Below are positions 21,715 through 32,600 of a stretch of DNA of 64,000 nucleotides, piece after piece. The notes beneath the pieces are model-generated. The model was not told the DNA's origin and did no database searches. It saw only the letters and a list, made by a program, of their open reading frames with translations. The stretch is from Charina bottae (taxonomy: Eukaryota; Chordata; Lepidosauria; Squamata; Charinaidae): positions 27,692,274-27,756,273 of the forward strand of contig JALMGJ010000013.1 in assembly GCA_023362775.1 (NCBI GenBank), in the 5' to 3' direction. The translations under genes and the position numbers were made by a program. Within the stretch, counting starts at the first letter, position 1; each line of letters begins with the position of its first letter.

Positions 21715-23793
21715 GGACCTTCCGGTCCTCAGATTTATTATTAACTGCGTACTGGTTGCACCATTATCTTTCGGAGATTCAGAAAAGAAATAGCAAAGTC
21801 TCTTTTTCTAGCGAAGAAAAAACGCTAACATTTTGAACCATTTTAAATCTTAGCACAATCTCATTTGCTTCATAGTTCACACACAAAAATATATAGATAT
21901 TATATATATATTATTCTGGAATATTACAAAAAAGATAAATACAATATAAAATTTGTTTTGAATAAATAGACTCTATAAATAGTTTGGTTTTGGTTATTGC
22001 CTTATTACAAGGTAAACATTGAGGATTTAAAAAACAACACCCACCACAAAAATGACACGCAGGTGTGACTAGCATCAACATAGGCTTAGAAACAAAAGCA
22101 CCCCCCCCCCCTCTCCATCAGTGCAAAATGTCCAATTTAACCGAGGTTAAAGCAACAGGACACCATTTTCGGTGCTTCAGCTCCTGGGCTTCTTGCCCAG
22201 CGAGAAGCAGCCCTACTTCTGCCATTTTCATCTCCGACACTGGCAGAGAACGTTTGGCGATCTTAGGGCCAGTTCCGAATCCTCCCCCAACAAAGAACGG
22301 GGGGCTGAAGGAGCAGGATTTCCAGATACTTAATTTGATGGAATTGGAGAGTGGGCTAAATATTTCCTTGTGTGACCCAGAAAGAGTACAAATTCTGGAA
22401 TTTGTAAACTTGGAATATGAGACTTCGTGACTGGACACCCAGTTAGATGCAGATCCCAATTTCCCACGGAACAGGGGTAACCGCGGTCTTAAATTGTTTT
22501 CTCTTGCGTGACCAATCCAAGGTTGAGCTTGGCAGAAATTTCACCCCTACCAGAGCAAGAATGTGGATTGGAGGCACGTGTCAGCTGGATCCAAATTGTC
22601 CAGCACGGGAGAGCTTTGCGCCTATGCAGCTGGCACAGGAATATGGGAGGTGGTGAAGAGGAAACAGCCTCTCTCTTGCACCAACAGGGATTCACACTTC
22701 CCGGTGCCAGAGCACTCCAAGGGGGACAAAAAGCGATTGCCCGGCCAGTATTTCAAAACCTCAGGCGGCCATGAAGTGGGGGGAAAGATAAAACTCAACA
22801 CCTCCCCTTAATTCTCAACCCATTTTGGCTGGAGGACTAAATAGGGGGAGGATATTCACAGTATAAAACATGGTATTTTAAAAGTATTAGAAAACAAACC
22901 CAAGATACATTAACCACCACCAAGGTGTAACCTTGGCTCATTTCCCTGGTTCGACCTGGCTTCCACGGTGTGTGATCTTTTCCTCCTTACCACAGGAGAG
23001 AAAAAGAAAAAAATCTGCTACATACAAGTCAACGGTCCCCAAGTGGAGCAGGGCCCCAAGTGGAGCAAGGCCCGTTCTCCTTGCACAGCTCAATGCTTTT
23101 CCAGGTTGGGGAGGATTCCAGACTTAAAAAGGGGAGGGAGGGGGCACAACAATCCCCCGACAGCTGAATTTCTCAAGGGGAGGGGTCAAGGGCACTGTCC
23201 CCAGGAGAAGAGGGAGGGGGCGAGCCCGAGCCACCCGCTGCGTCTCCGCTTAGCCCAGTCAGCTGTATTGTGCAAAGCCAGAGAGAGGAATGTTGACCCC
23301 CACCCTGGTCTCCAGGCTCCCCTGAAAGGGAGGGAGGGGCTTCCGTGATGGTTAACTGCCCCCCTTGCATGATACTGCCATGATAAGGATGGCGAGTGTC
23401 ACTCCTGGGGAGGGGCTTGGCCCGCCACTCCGCACAACGGCTCGGTCTCCTTAGGTGCTGACCCCACCGCAAGTCTCCGCTTAAGGCACTACGCTGTGAA
23501 AGGCAAACCGCAATGAACCGGAACCCCGTTTGCTTGCCGGAAAGGCATTTTCCAGGCCCCTCGAAGGGAGTAAAGCTGGCAGGTGGGAGGAGGGAAAGGC
23601 ACCCCCCCCCCCGCAAAGAGCAGGCAGGCAGGCCTTCAAGATCGGGAGAAGCGACTGCTCTAAAAAGCAGCTGGCATCCGTTCGGGGGGACTTCGGGGTC
23701 CTCCCCTCAAAAGGAGCATCATACCGACGCACACCCCTGCGTGGCAATCAACAGCAAGCTTGAAATGTCCCGTCTGGCTGGCCGCCCGCTCGC
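21715..23793 (-). other. ZFP36: ZFP36 3' UTR with AU-rich elements
   Basis: From the stop to the first AATAAA there is no alternative gene. The distal part (about 21840-22010) is sharply AT-rich and holds three UAUUUAU heptamers on the minus strand, centred at 21936-21940, 21963-21967 and 21976-21980. UAUUUAU is the preferred site of the protein this gene encodes, so negative autoregulation of the mRNA is the natural reading; mammalian ZFP36 does the same. A 17-bp tandem duplication (ccccaagtggagcaggg type) lies at about 23036-23070. The extent is inferred, not proven. Confidence 0.6.
21734..21739 (-). terminator. Probable ZFP36 polyadenylation signal AATAAA
   Basis: The first AATAAA on the minus strand after the ZFP36 stop codon, about 2.06 kb downstream of it. 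A U/G-rich stretch follows within about 40 bases. It lies just past the AU-rich elements, where a 3' UTR end is expected. Confidence 0.55.
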
Positions 23794-26700
23794 TCATTCC
23801 GAGACCGAGAGCCTGTTGAAGATGGGCAGCCTGTGGGGGGTTCCCGCCGGCCCGCCGGGGGGGTGCAGCTCGAAGACGGGGGAGTCAGATCCGCTCATGC
23901 TGCTGGAGCTGCTGTAGCACTCGGGGTCCGAGAGGGAGTTGGAGGAGGAGGTTCTCGGCAGGGCGGGGGCCACGGGGGCCGGGGGCCCGGGGGCCGGGGA
24001 GAAGTAGTCCCGGTGGCTCTGGAGCGAGCCGGCCAAGCTGGCCGATTTCCTGCAGCGGCACGAGCAGCACCCGCTGGCGGGGGCCGCCGGGAGAGAGTCC
24101 CCCAGGGACGACACGAAGGAGAGGGGGTCCACGGTCAGGTGCTCAAAGCCCGGCGAGAAGAGCTCGGTGGAGGCGGGTGGTGGCGACGCCGAGGGGGCCC
24201 GAGCGAAGGAGGCGGGATCCGGGAGGCTGGGCAGCGGGGACGTGCGGCGTGCGGTCGGCACCCCGGAGAAGCTGACGCTCTGGCGCAGGAGCTGAGGCGA
24301 GGCCCCCGGGGTGGAGGCGGCGCTGGGGAACTGGGCCTCCTCCGGGTAGTGGATGAAGTGGCAGCGCGAGCCGTAAGGACACTCGCCGTGGATGTAGAAC
24401 TTGTGGCACGGCTCCGTCTTGTACTTGGGGTGGCGGCTGACGGTGCGCAGCTCGGCCGAGCCGTGGGCAAACTGGCACTTGGCCCCGTACTTGCACTTGC
24501 CGCTTTCGCTGAAGGTGCGGCAGAGCTCCGTCTTGTAGCGAGACGACGGGGCCGGGGCGGGCTGCTGGAGCGGGGGGAAGCCCGGCGGCGGGGGTGGCAG
24601 GTGGGCCTTGCCCTCAATGAGGCTGACCGAACGGTCCGGGCGCAGGGGGGGGCGCAGCTGCTCGCCACTGGGGCTCCAGTGGCTGCGCAGGGGCCACAGC
24701 GCAGAGGAGTCCCCGCTGCCGTGGAGAGCTGTGTCCGAGGAGCAGGCGGAGTGGCGGCAGGGCCGGGCGGAGCCGGGCCCGTCCAGCTCTTCGCTCAGCG
24801 AGAGGTTGAGCAGGTTCTGTTGGGAGGAGGAAGGAGGAGAGGTTAGTGACCGGGCAAAGACCCACCTTCTTGCCAGCCTGAATAGTTGAGGTCGAAGTCC
24901 CACCCCGTTCAGAAGCACAGCATCTTTCAGTAGGTGGGATCTGGCTGTTTGGCAAGGAAGGCTGGCCGCTCGCCGCTCTGCAGCCTGGCCTTCACAGCAC
25001 AGGACGCACACCGAGACCAGAGAAAAGCCCCTGCTTGGGAGGAGTGCCCCAGCACAGCCCATCGTGCAGCTGGCCTCCACAGGCAGGAGGGCGTTGGCAA
25101 TCCCACCCCCAAGCCTTAAGACCCCGAAAGCTTGCCAGAGTAGGGGACCCTCCGTGACCCTCCCTAAGCCAGCGGTCCCTCCCCTGGGAACTATCTGGAG
25201 GAATTTTCTGCTCCCCAAACGCTGGCCTTGGGCGTTCCAGGCGCTTTTCTCCAGTGAGTCAGAGACACTGGAAACCCTCGGCCCGGAGAAGGCAGCTGAC
25301 AGGGAAGCTCGAACAGGAGCCCGCCTCGGTGACGTCAGCAGCCTTAATATAGTGCCGGTGGGCCGGGCCGGCCGGGTTATTTTCGAAGAGCCTGTGGCTG
25401 GGTCAGAGCTGTGGAGGGGACAGCTGCTGGCTAGTGGCCTGAACCAGAGACCACGGGGGCGGTGCCACGGGGGGCATAAAAACTTCCACCTCCGACAGGC
25501 CCATTCCTTGTGAGGGATAGGAAAACAGAGGGCCCGAGATCCTTCCACAAGTCCAGTGGAAAAGGCAGATGATTCTTGCTCTTGCAAGATTCACACGGGA
25601 GACAATCGGACAGCCAAGTAACATTTTTCTGCCCCCCCCCCCCTTATGCAGCCTAAAAAAATCTTTCCACTTCTGATAAATACACATTTCAACTGATGGC
25701 CAAACAGTGCAGCACTGCTCAAATAATACACTCACTGTTCTAAAAAATCCTGTTTGAACAACAAAACTTACTTTTACTACGTACTTTTCCACTTTACGCA
25801 AAAGTGTACGGGGAGGGGAAGAAAACACCACCACCAGGGCCATTGGCGTGAGCGTTGAAACAGAAAAAAACATCTCTGCCCTACCCACTTCCTGGAGAGC
25901 GCTCAGAGAAATCCTACCCTGAATATCTGAACCTGAAAAGTACACCATTTTTGCCTCCATTTATTTTTAAGCTGGGTTAGAAAAGCTGCTTGGATGCTTT
26001 TGCCCAACCCCACAGTTTGTGGGGTGCAATGTGGGGGGAAAAGAACAACCACAGGCCAAAGATGCACAGGGAGGGAACCAGATTTAGGTGCTGGGATGAA
26101 ACTCTCCAGGGAGAAGGTAAAGCCGCGTTGCTCGCAAAAGGTACAACAACAACAGGAAGTAAACAGGTAGCTGTCAGCTCCTGCCTTTACCAAGCGCCTC
26201 ATTGATCCGCCAGCTCTTGCCCCAAATTGGATCCACAGCTGGACAGCTTTTTTTTTCCAGCAGGAGAAGAGGCGATCCCTTCCTGACGGACCTCATAAAA
26301 ACTGCTGGCACTGGAGCATCAGTTCGCCAGCCCTCCTGCACCCTGAACGGAGTTTCAGCAAGTATTTCCGCTGCCCCCCAACGCCCGAAAGATGCCAGGC
26401 TGAGAAGGGGCCACTGCCCCCCCCCTCGACAGCGAACGAAACCGGAGGAGGGGCGCTGTCTGAGCTCCCTTTTCTCGTCCCACCAAGGAGCGAAAAAGTT
26501 GGCTTCGCGCTCGGAAGAGGCAGCGGCGTCCGGCCGCCCGCCGAGCCCAAAGCTCGGGGCGGGGAGAAGGAGCGGCGCAATTCTTGACCTAGAAAAAAGC
26601 CCTGCAGCTGCCCGCCCTCCGCTTCCTGTTTTTTGTTCCTCCCCCTCCCCGCTTCCACCCCGCCGGGGGAAAAGAGGAAGCGGCTCTTCCTTTGGCGCTT

Positions 26701-27494
26701 GCTCGACGGTCCCCCGGGGCGTGCCGAGGCCCCCGCCGTTCCCACGCGTTCAAACACCGGGGACTTCCCCCAGTCCCGGCTTTCTAAAAAGGGCCCAGAG
26801 GATCCGGCTCTGGGACGGCCGCTCCCCAGACCGCCCGCGGCTCGGCTTGACGGAAGCCCGGCTCCCACGTCCCGGGCTGCCGCGCGCCAGGACCGCCGAG
26901 CCCGGGGGACGACAGAGCCCCCAGTCCCCGGCCAGCAGGGCCGACAGCGCGGGCTCCGGCAAGGCTGGTCTGGCCCCAACTTGCGCCGCGCCCTGCTCGA
27001 CACACCTTCGCGGAGGAGGAAAGAAACCTCCATTCTTCTCCTGCCCCCCTTTCCCCGAGAACTCCCCGAAGGGCGGATTTTAAACTGGGTTTTAAGGTGC
27101 CCCGGAGCCGGGGGTCGCCGGGGGCCCTGAAGGTGGCCGGGGATTCCTGCGAGACGCGCGGCGGCGGCCTCCGAAGGCTGCGAGGGCGCGCCTTCGCCCG
27201 CCCCCCGGTCCGGCAGAGCTTCCCGCCGAGCTCCACAGCCAAGCGGCGCCCCGGCCCTGCCGCCGGCCGCGGCCACGAGCGCGCCGAGGGTCCGCGTAAA
27301 AGGTGGCGGGGGCAGCGGCTGCCCGAACGCCGCGCCCTCGGAGCGCGCCCGACGGGGCCCGTCGACGCCCCTCCGGAGCCAGAGGCGGGCAACGCCGCCA
27401 GGGGTGCTCTCCCGCCGGCCGCGCGACGAAGGAGTCCAAGGGTGAGCACGGCTCTCACCTGATAGAGGTTGCGGACGTCCAGGATGGAGCTCAT
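23794..27494 (-). CDS. ZFP36: ZFP36 (tristetraprolin), CCCH zinc-finger mRNA-decay factor
   Basis: Two coding exons: 27494-27459 (12 codons, [12 protein letters not shown], ending at a GTGAGA donor) and 24816-23794 (340 codons plus stop, after a pyrimidine-rich tract and CAG), joined in phase 0 to give 352 residues (human about 326). The protein binds AU-rich elements in cytokine and immediate-early mRNAs and recruits CCR4-NOT to remove the poly(A) tail. The N-terminal leucine-rich stretch (residues about 5-18) matches the nuclear export region. PPPPPGF at 86-92 is the 4EHP/GIGYF2-binding type motif. Zinc finger 1 is RYKTEL-C111-X8-C120-X5-C126-X3-H130; finger 2 is C149-X8-C158-X5-C164-X3-H168, with an 18-residue linker. 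RQSVSFSG near 190 is a MAPKAP-K2/14-3-3 type site. The C-terminus [12 protein letters not shown] (341-352) is the CNOT1-binding motif. Odd: the lead-in of finger 2 reads KYKTEP rather than KYKTEL. Finger sequence and MED29 synteny favour ZFP36 over ZFP36L1 or L2. Confidence 0.96.
24817..27458 (-). other. ZFP36: ZFP36 intron with CRE and AP-1 matches
   Basis: A 2,642-bp intron, GT-AG on the minus strand. It contains a perfect palindromic CRE, tgacgtca, at 25330-25337 and an AP-1 site, tgagtca, at 25255-25261, about 70 bases apart in a GC-richer patch. The mammalian intron is known to contribute to inducible expression, so this patch is a candidate enhancer. The open frame extending from exon 2 to 25587 is intronic read-through. 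Confidence 0.6.
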
Positions 27495-27860
27495 GGCGGC
27501 GGCTGGATAGTCCTTCGCTCGGCCGAAAGCAGGACGCAACGTCTGAGCCGCGGCGGGTGCGCGGCGCCTGATATGCCGGCGGCCCCGCCCCGGCCCGCCC
27601 CGGCCCCTCCTCCTTCCCCCTTTCCAGCGTCGGCAAGGGGCGGGAGCGCGCGCCCACGTACGTAATGTGCCCGCCCAGTCCGGCTCGGGACTGTCGCTGC
27701 GGCGGGAGTGGCGCTCGCTTTCCGGGACGCCTTCGCGCGATCGGTGCGCCCGGCCGGGGCTCGCTTGCTCACTCGGGTCGCCCAGCGGCCGAGTCCCGGC
27801 GGGGGGGGTTGGGTGACCAGGCAGGCAGCTGCACGGGGCGCCGGAGGGGGCCAGCTAGCC
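26480..27860. promoter_or_regulatory. ZFP36: CpG island and promoter of ZFP36
   Basis: Dense CpG and GC over about 1.4 kb, centred on exon 1. On the minus strand, upstream of the ATG at 27494, there is a TATA-like GGCATATCA (27569-27577, about 75 bases from the ATG) preceded by several GC boxes (27581-27605). An ACGTACGTAA block at about 27653 could bind ATF-type factors. A short 5' UTR is implied, as in the mammalian immediate-early gene. Confidence 0.65.
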
Positions 27861-28354
27861 TCCGCCTTTCGCTCCTGGAAGGGTTGGTTCGGGAGGGCGG
27901 AGGACGCCTGGTTTGGGAACATCAGTCCAGTCTGGCGGCATCGAAAAGCCCCCCCAGTGGGAAAAGGAGAATCCACCGATGGGAGGGAGAGCCCTGGTGG
28001 GCTGCCCCAGGTGCCCCCAGGAGAAGGCCAGCCGTGAGTGGGAGGGCCGGAGCCGCCTCCTGAAAGGAGAGGCCAGCTGTAGCCCCCCTCTTTTGTGGGC
28101 CACCCTTTGCCCGGTGCAGCACCCAGACCCTTGTGGCTCCCTCCCCCCCCCGCGCAGCTTCACTTGATTACCCCACGGGGTTCCCACTAATAAGTTCCCA
28201 TTACCTGTGTGGAAATGTGTGACATCAGGAGTGAGACAGCCTGCCGAAAGCACCTGGGTGAATATTAAGGGGAAAGAAACACTAAGGGGGGGGGGGGTGC
28301 TGCAGGCCACCCAGCCAAGCAGAAGCTGCAGGTGGGATCTTGGCCAGTCAGAGG
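27861..28354. other. Upstream flank of ZFP36, no gene recognised
   Basis: Unique-looking sequence with falling CpG content. A poly-G run at about 28286-28298 marks the approach to the CR1-like fragment. Confidence 0.4.
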
Positions 28355-29043
28355 GCCGAGGTGGGCTTCATCCTTACAAACCGGGAAGAAATGGTGAGGA
28401 AGTGGACGTGGTAGGGATCTCGGGAGAGAGGGACCCTGTGATCCCAGAATTGAATCATGCTATTGCGGACAGGGAGACTGAGGGGAATCGGATCAGGGTT
28501 CTTGATTTCAAGAGAGCTGACCTCCATAAGCAGAGGGGGGAAATAGGAAGGATTCCATGGATGGGAATCCTGAAGGGAAAAGCAGTTCAGGGGGGTTGGG
28601 AAGTTCTGAAAAACTAGATGATTAAGGCCCAAAAACAAACAACACCGAAGAGACAGGAAAACAAACGGGAGCTGGCGAGGTTGGTGTGGTTGCACCACTC
28701 TGATGAACCATGAAACGAAAGAGACATGTTGAAAAAATGGAAAGGGGGGCCTAGGACAAAAGCCGAATGTTGGGAAATAGCCCAGATCTGTAAGGCTGAA
28801 AACGGTCTGAGGTTTGCAGTGAATGCCAAAAATAACGGCCGAGACGTCTTTGGCTATGTGCAGAATAAGAGGAAAGTCACGGAAAAAGAGAAAACGGTCC
28901 AGCCTGGAAGAATCTGCCCCAGTGGCAGAAGAGAAATGTAGGGAAGAAATTGGCAAGGGCACCCCGGCTGCTTTGAGTGAACTCAAGTCACCGGAGCCGG
29001 ATGGATTATATTCCAGGGTGCTAAAGGAACTAACAAGTGGACG
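28355..29043 (+). mobile_element. CR1/L3-like LINE fragment, interrupted by a Penelope insertion
   Basis: Disrupted ORF2 text on the plus strand. The piece ELKSPEPDGLYSRVLKEL, near the end of this stretch, matches the start of the CR1 reverse transcriptase (P-DG-PRVLKEL pattern). Upstream words such as gtggtagggatctcgggaga are typical of CR1/L3 ORF2. Frames are broken by stops, and the copy is cut at 29043 by the PLE. Confidence 0.7.
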
Positions 29044-29633
29044 TCTGTAGCTTGAATCATGTCAACTGGATTTCTATTTTCTATTTTCCAAGTTGGCATA
29101 AATGGATTCCTTGACCCCTCTCTCAAACCACCTATCTTCTCTGTCTAAAATGTGAACATTAATGTCCTCAAATCATTTGAGGACATTAATGTTCACATTT
29201 TAGACAGAGAAGATAGGTGGTTTGAGAGAGGGGTCAAGGAGTCCATTTATGCCAACTTGGAAAATCCTTCCTTGAATAGAGGTGGGGGCCTCAGGCACAA
29301 TCTCTCCCCCATCTTCCTCCCCGCTTTGTCTTCTGTGCCTAGGAAGATTAAGACCATTTCACAAGCTCAACAGCAGCATGGTGATCTTAACGACCCCCCA
29401 TTAGATGATAAAAGGACTTAAAATAACATCTCAATACAACCATGACCTAGCCCCAGGTGTAAGGTCACACATCTACCTAGAAACATATTTAGGATTCCCT
29501 TACCAACTTTGCTCAGACTGAAGAAGCTCCTTGGATAAGGAGCGAAACGTTTCCACTGAGAAAATAGAAATCCAGTTGACATGATTCAAGCTACAGACAA
29601 TTCCACCTGGATGACTGAGAACCTTCATAGAGA
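29044..29633 (+). mobile_element. Penelope-like element, 5'-truncated and with inverted 5' end
   Basis: The plus strand encodes the C-terminal end of a PLE GIY-YIG endonuclease (DREDRWFERGVKESIY and NPSLNRGGGLRHNLSP pieces; frame 29152-29421). The 3' part has ctgaagaagctccttggat followed by aaggagcgaaacg, a hammerhead-like core. The left 130 bases are an inverted copy of internal and 3' parts of the same element: 29047-29082 reverse-complements 29560-29595. The 13-mer taacaagtggacg flanks it at 29031-29043 and 29634-29646. Confidence 0.93.
29083..29265. repeat. 183-bp near-perfect palindrome within the PLE
   Basis: Arms of 91 bases (29083-29173 and 29175-29265) around a single central base, with one mismatch seen. 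The right arm is the coding orientation of the endonuclease end; the left arm is its inverted copy. Confidence 0.96.
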
Positions 29634-29646
29634 TAACAAGTGGACG

Positions 29647-32600
29647 CTTTCCAGAGGGTGATCCAAACTCGAAATGAGGAATTTCCTGGCGGGAGAGCTG
29701 GTCTCCTGGCGTCACGGGGGCTCCATCACCGGAGGGTTTCCAGCCAAGCTGGGGCAGCCGTTTGCCTGGGATGGTCGGAGGATTCCTGGCCTGGGCGGGG
29801 GGTGGGCTAGAAGACCTCCAAGGTCGCTCCCCAGGCCTTCAGCACAGGTTGGTGGGAAGGGGGGACATTTGCAGCCCAGTCCAGGCTTGTGAGCACCCCA
29901 AATGCATCCCGAGGGACACGGGGGGACACAGACCAGCTGGGCAGAGTCAATCAGACTCAATGACCCAATCCAGACTCAAGCTCTTTTGGGGTTCCTGGAG
30001 CTGGCCCCGCGAAGATGTTCCACACATCTTTTGGTTCAGCCTTCGACAAAGCAGCTTATAATGCTGGGCTGCAGGTTTACCACCCAGGGATCCAGGAACC
30101 CTGGACTTGCCCAGCTGGGTCCCCTCCAGGTGAGTTGGAGTCCAGCGTCCGGAATCCATGGCCACGTCTGAGGAGAACTGGGTGGGGGGAGGTCACCTGA
30201 GAGTCCGGGTCAGCCTAGCGGGGTGGAGAGTCTCAAGAAGCCGCCGCTGATGCAGACACTGGTGCTGCTGCTTGATGGGCTGGCCGGGTTAGGGTCTCCA
30301 AGAGAGTGCACGGTTTGGGGGAGAAGCTGGGGCTGTCCTGGCCCTCCGAGGCGTCTGGAGAAGGCCACCTCTGGCAAGGACCGGAGCAGCGGGTCAGGCA
30401 GCAGCCTCTCTGGGCACCAATCCCATAGCTGCTGAACTTCTCGAGAGGGCCGGGGACAGGGAAGAAGGAGGGCTGCCCGGACAGAGGTGGCGGAAGGCCC
30501 GGGGAGGGCAGAGCGCAGAAGCCCTTCCAAGCGCCCGCTGGAGCTGCTCTGAGGCAGGCGCTCCCAGTCCAGGGCCCGGTGACCGAAGCGCCTCGCGAGG
30601 CGTGGAGCTGGCAGGTCCAAAGGCCCGGGCCAGGCCGGGGCCGGGGCGCCCTTTGCACAGCCAAACGCGGAGAGGGGGGCTTTGGGGTCAGCCCTCCAAA
30701 GGGGTCCCCTCAGAGTCGGTCTCAACACCCAGGAGCATAACAAGACCTTCCCGAAAGGAGCTGGGAGGACTTTCAGTTTTGAAATGACTGGAGGCCTGTT
30801 TTGATTTCTTTTTCTCAGGTGACTGAGATGATTCATCGCCCTTGTCGGGTTCCGGTAAATGCGGAACCGCAAAATCAAGATCTCATCACGAACCTTTCCC
30901 TGCTTGAGTTTGCATAACATTGCCTATAAAAGGGATACTTGAACGGAACCAAACAAGAGGGATGTATAGAAATGAACAGGCCGTCGATACATTTCCTACA
31001 TGTATGTGAAAAATAAAGTGCTTGCTTGTGGTTTGTTATGGAATCAATGACTACAGTTTCTCTATAATTTCTCAGCACGTTTAGAATGTTTTCTCACAAC
31101 AATATGTATGTTGGCTCAAGGAACCAGAAAATATGACTCAACAATTGGAGATATGTTGTGCTTTCTCTCTCTCACACACACAATTGTGGGCGCAAATAAC
31201 TGTGAGAGTATCACTCTATCTCAAACCCAGAAATATTGAGTCAGATATTTGTGTAACAGCAAAACCTGCTCTAGATCAACCTTAAAGGGGTAAAACTGCC
31301 TGACTGTAAATGCAGGAATCTTAGACACCGAACGCAATATACCAAAGTCTTTGAACCCAAATTCTCGACAAATACTAGCCAAAGGGATGTGACTTCTCTT
31401 TCAGCCAAATAAACCCCCGACCTTGGGTTGTATGGGTCTTAAAGAGAGGGTTTTTCATTCTTCCTGCACGAGGGACCTCAGCCTTTTGTATTCAATAAGC
31501 AGTTTCTGGAATGGCAAAAAATAAGATATGGGAATACCAACTAGCTTTGATAGCGCCCGGAAAACCATTTGAAAAAACTACAGTGGAAGAAGGGGGAATG
31601 GAGACTTCCTGCAAAAGCAGTGGGACCCCTCAACCCCATCCAACGGCTGGTTCTGGGGGGAACGAGGGTGCTAGGCATGGCCTGGGAGGGGTCACTGCAG
31701 CCTTCCCAACCTGGCATCTTCCAGATAGACTGGTACTGGTTAAATGCCCTGAGTCGGGCTTGGCTCCCAGGAGGGTCGGGGAAAGGCCGGCCCTGCTGAC
31801 TTGTCTTGTGGCTCTTCCAAGGAGGTTCCTGCGTGGCTCTGACCCCCTCGGCCCCCTCCTCCGTTGCCTGCCCCCAACTTTGCCCCTCTGCGGCTTCCCT
31901 GGTCCACCCACCGCTGGCAAAGGAGGTGAGCTTTGCTTGCGGATCATCCCGAGGGACCAGCCGGCCTTCGTTGGGTCCAAGACCCATTGATTAGTTCTTC
32001 TTGAATTCCAGGGTACTCTTAGTAACGGACTCCAGGGCTATAATTCAAAAGCACATATATTTTTGGTTTTGCTCCTCTTCAATGTTCAGCATCATACAGT
32101 ATATTACTCCTGGAAAGACCATTGTTTTATTCTGATCTTGGCTGTCGCTGTCGCCCTTGCCTGCCACGATAAGTTTGACATTGCCTTCTAATCTAGGATT
32201 AATCCCTTCTCCAACTTACTGTCCCTCTTTATCCAAAACCGGCACCTTCACACGGCTCAGATTTCTCAGTGAGCTGGGAGTTACCATCCCAGCCTAACTG
32301 AAGGAGAAGAGAACGGGGAGTGCCGGCTTACGGCCTTAGCATCTTCCCCAAAGCCAGCTGCCTTGCTGGGGTGCTGTCCTTGCCACGAAAAAAACCCTAC
32401 ATTTTCAAAGAGGAAGAACACAATGTGGGTTGCACTATTCTGGCTGCTTCAGTTTTACTCCTAGTGTGCTGGAAACGGCAGTGTGTGCTCCAATAGAAAC
32501 CTCTTCTTGCATCATCCCGAATTCCTGGCAGAGCCGTCTTAAATGGGTTTGCAGACAGGAAAAGAATGTGAGGAACCTCCGTGGGCCGGGCCTCGGCGCA

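Noticed and set aside
23833..24846. 337-codon plus-strand frame opposite ZFP36 exon 2
   Set aside because: It is the antisense shadow of a GC-rich coding exon.
24817..25587. 5' extension of the ZFP36 exon 2 frame to a Met at 25587
   Set aside because: A consensus acceptor at 24817-24819 and a matching phase-0 exon at 27459-27494 explain the start; the extension has no family similarity.
26293..27657. 454-codon minus-strand frame and overlapping plus-strand frames
   Set aside because: They lie in the ZFP36 CpG island, where stops are rare by composition, and cross the real splice donor.
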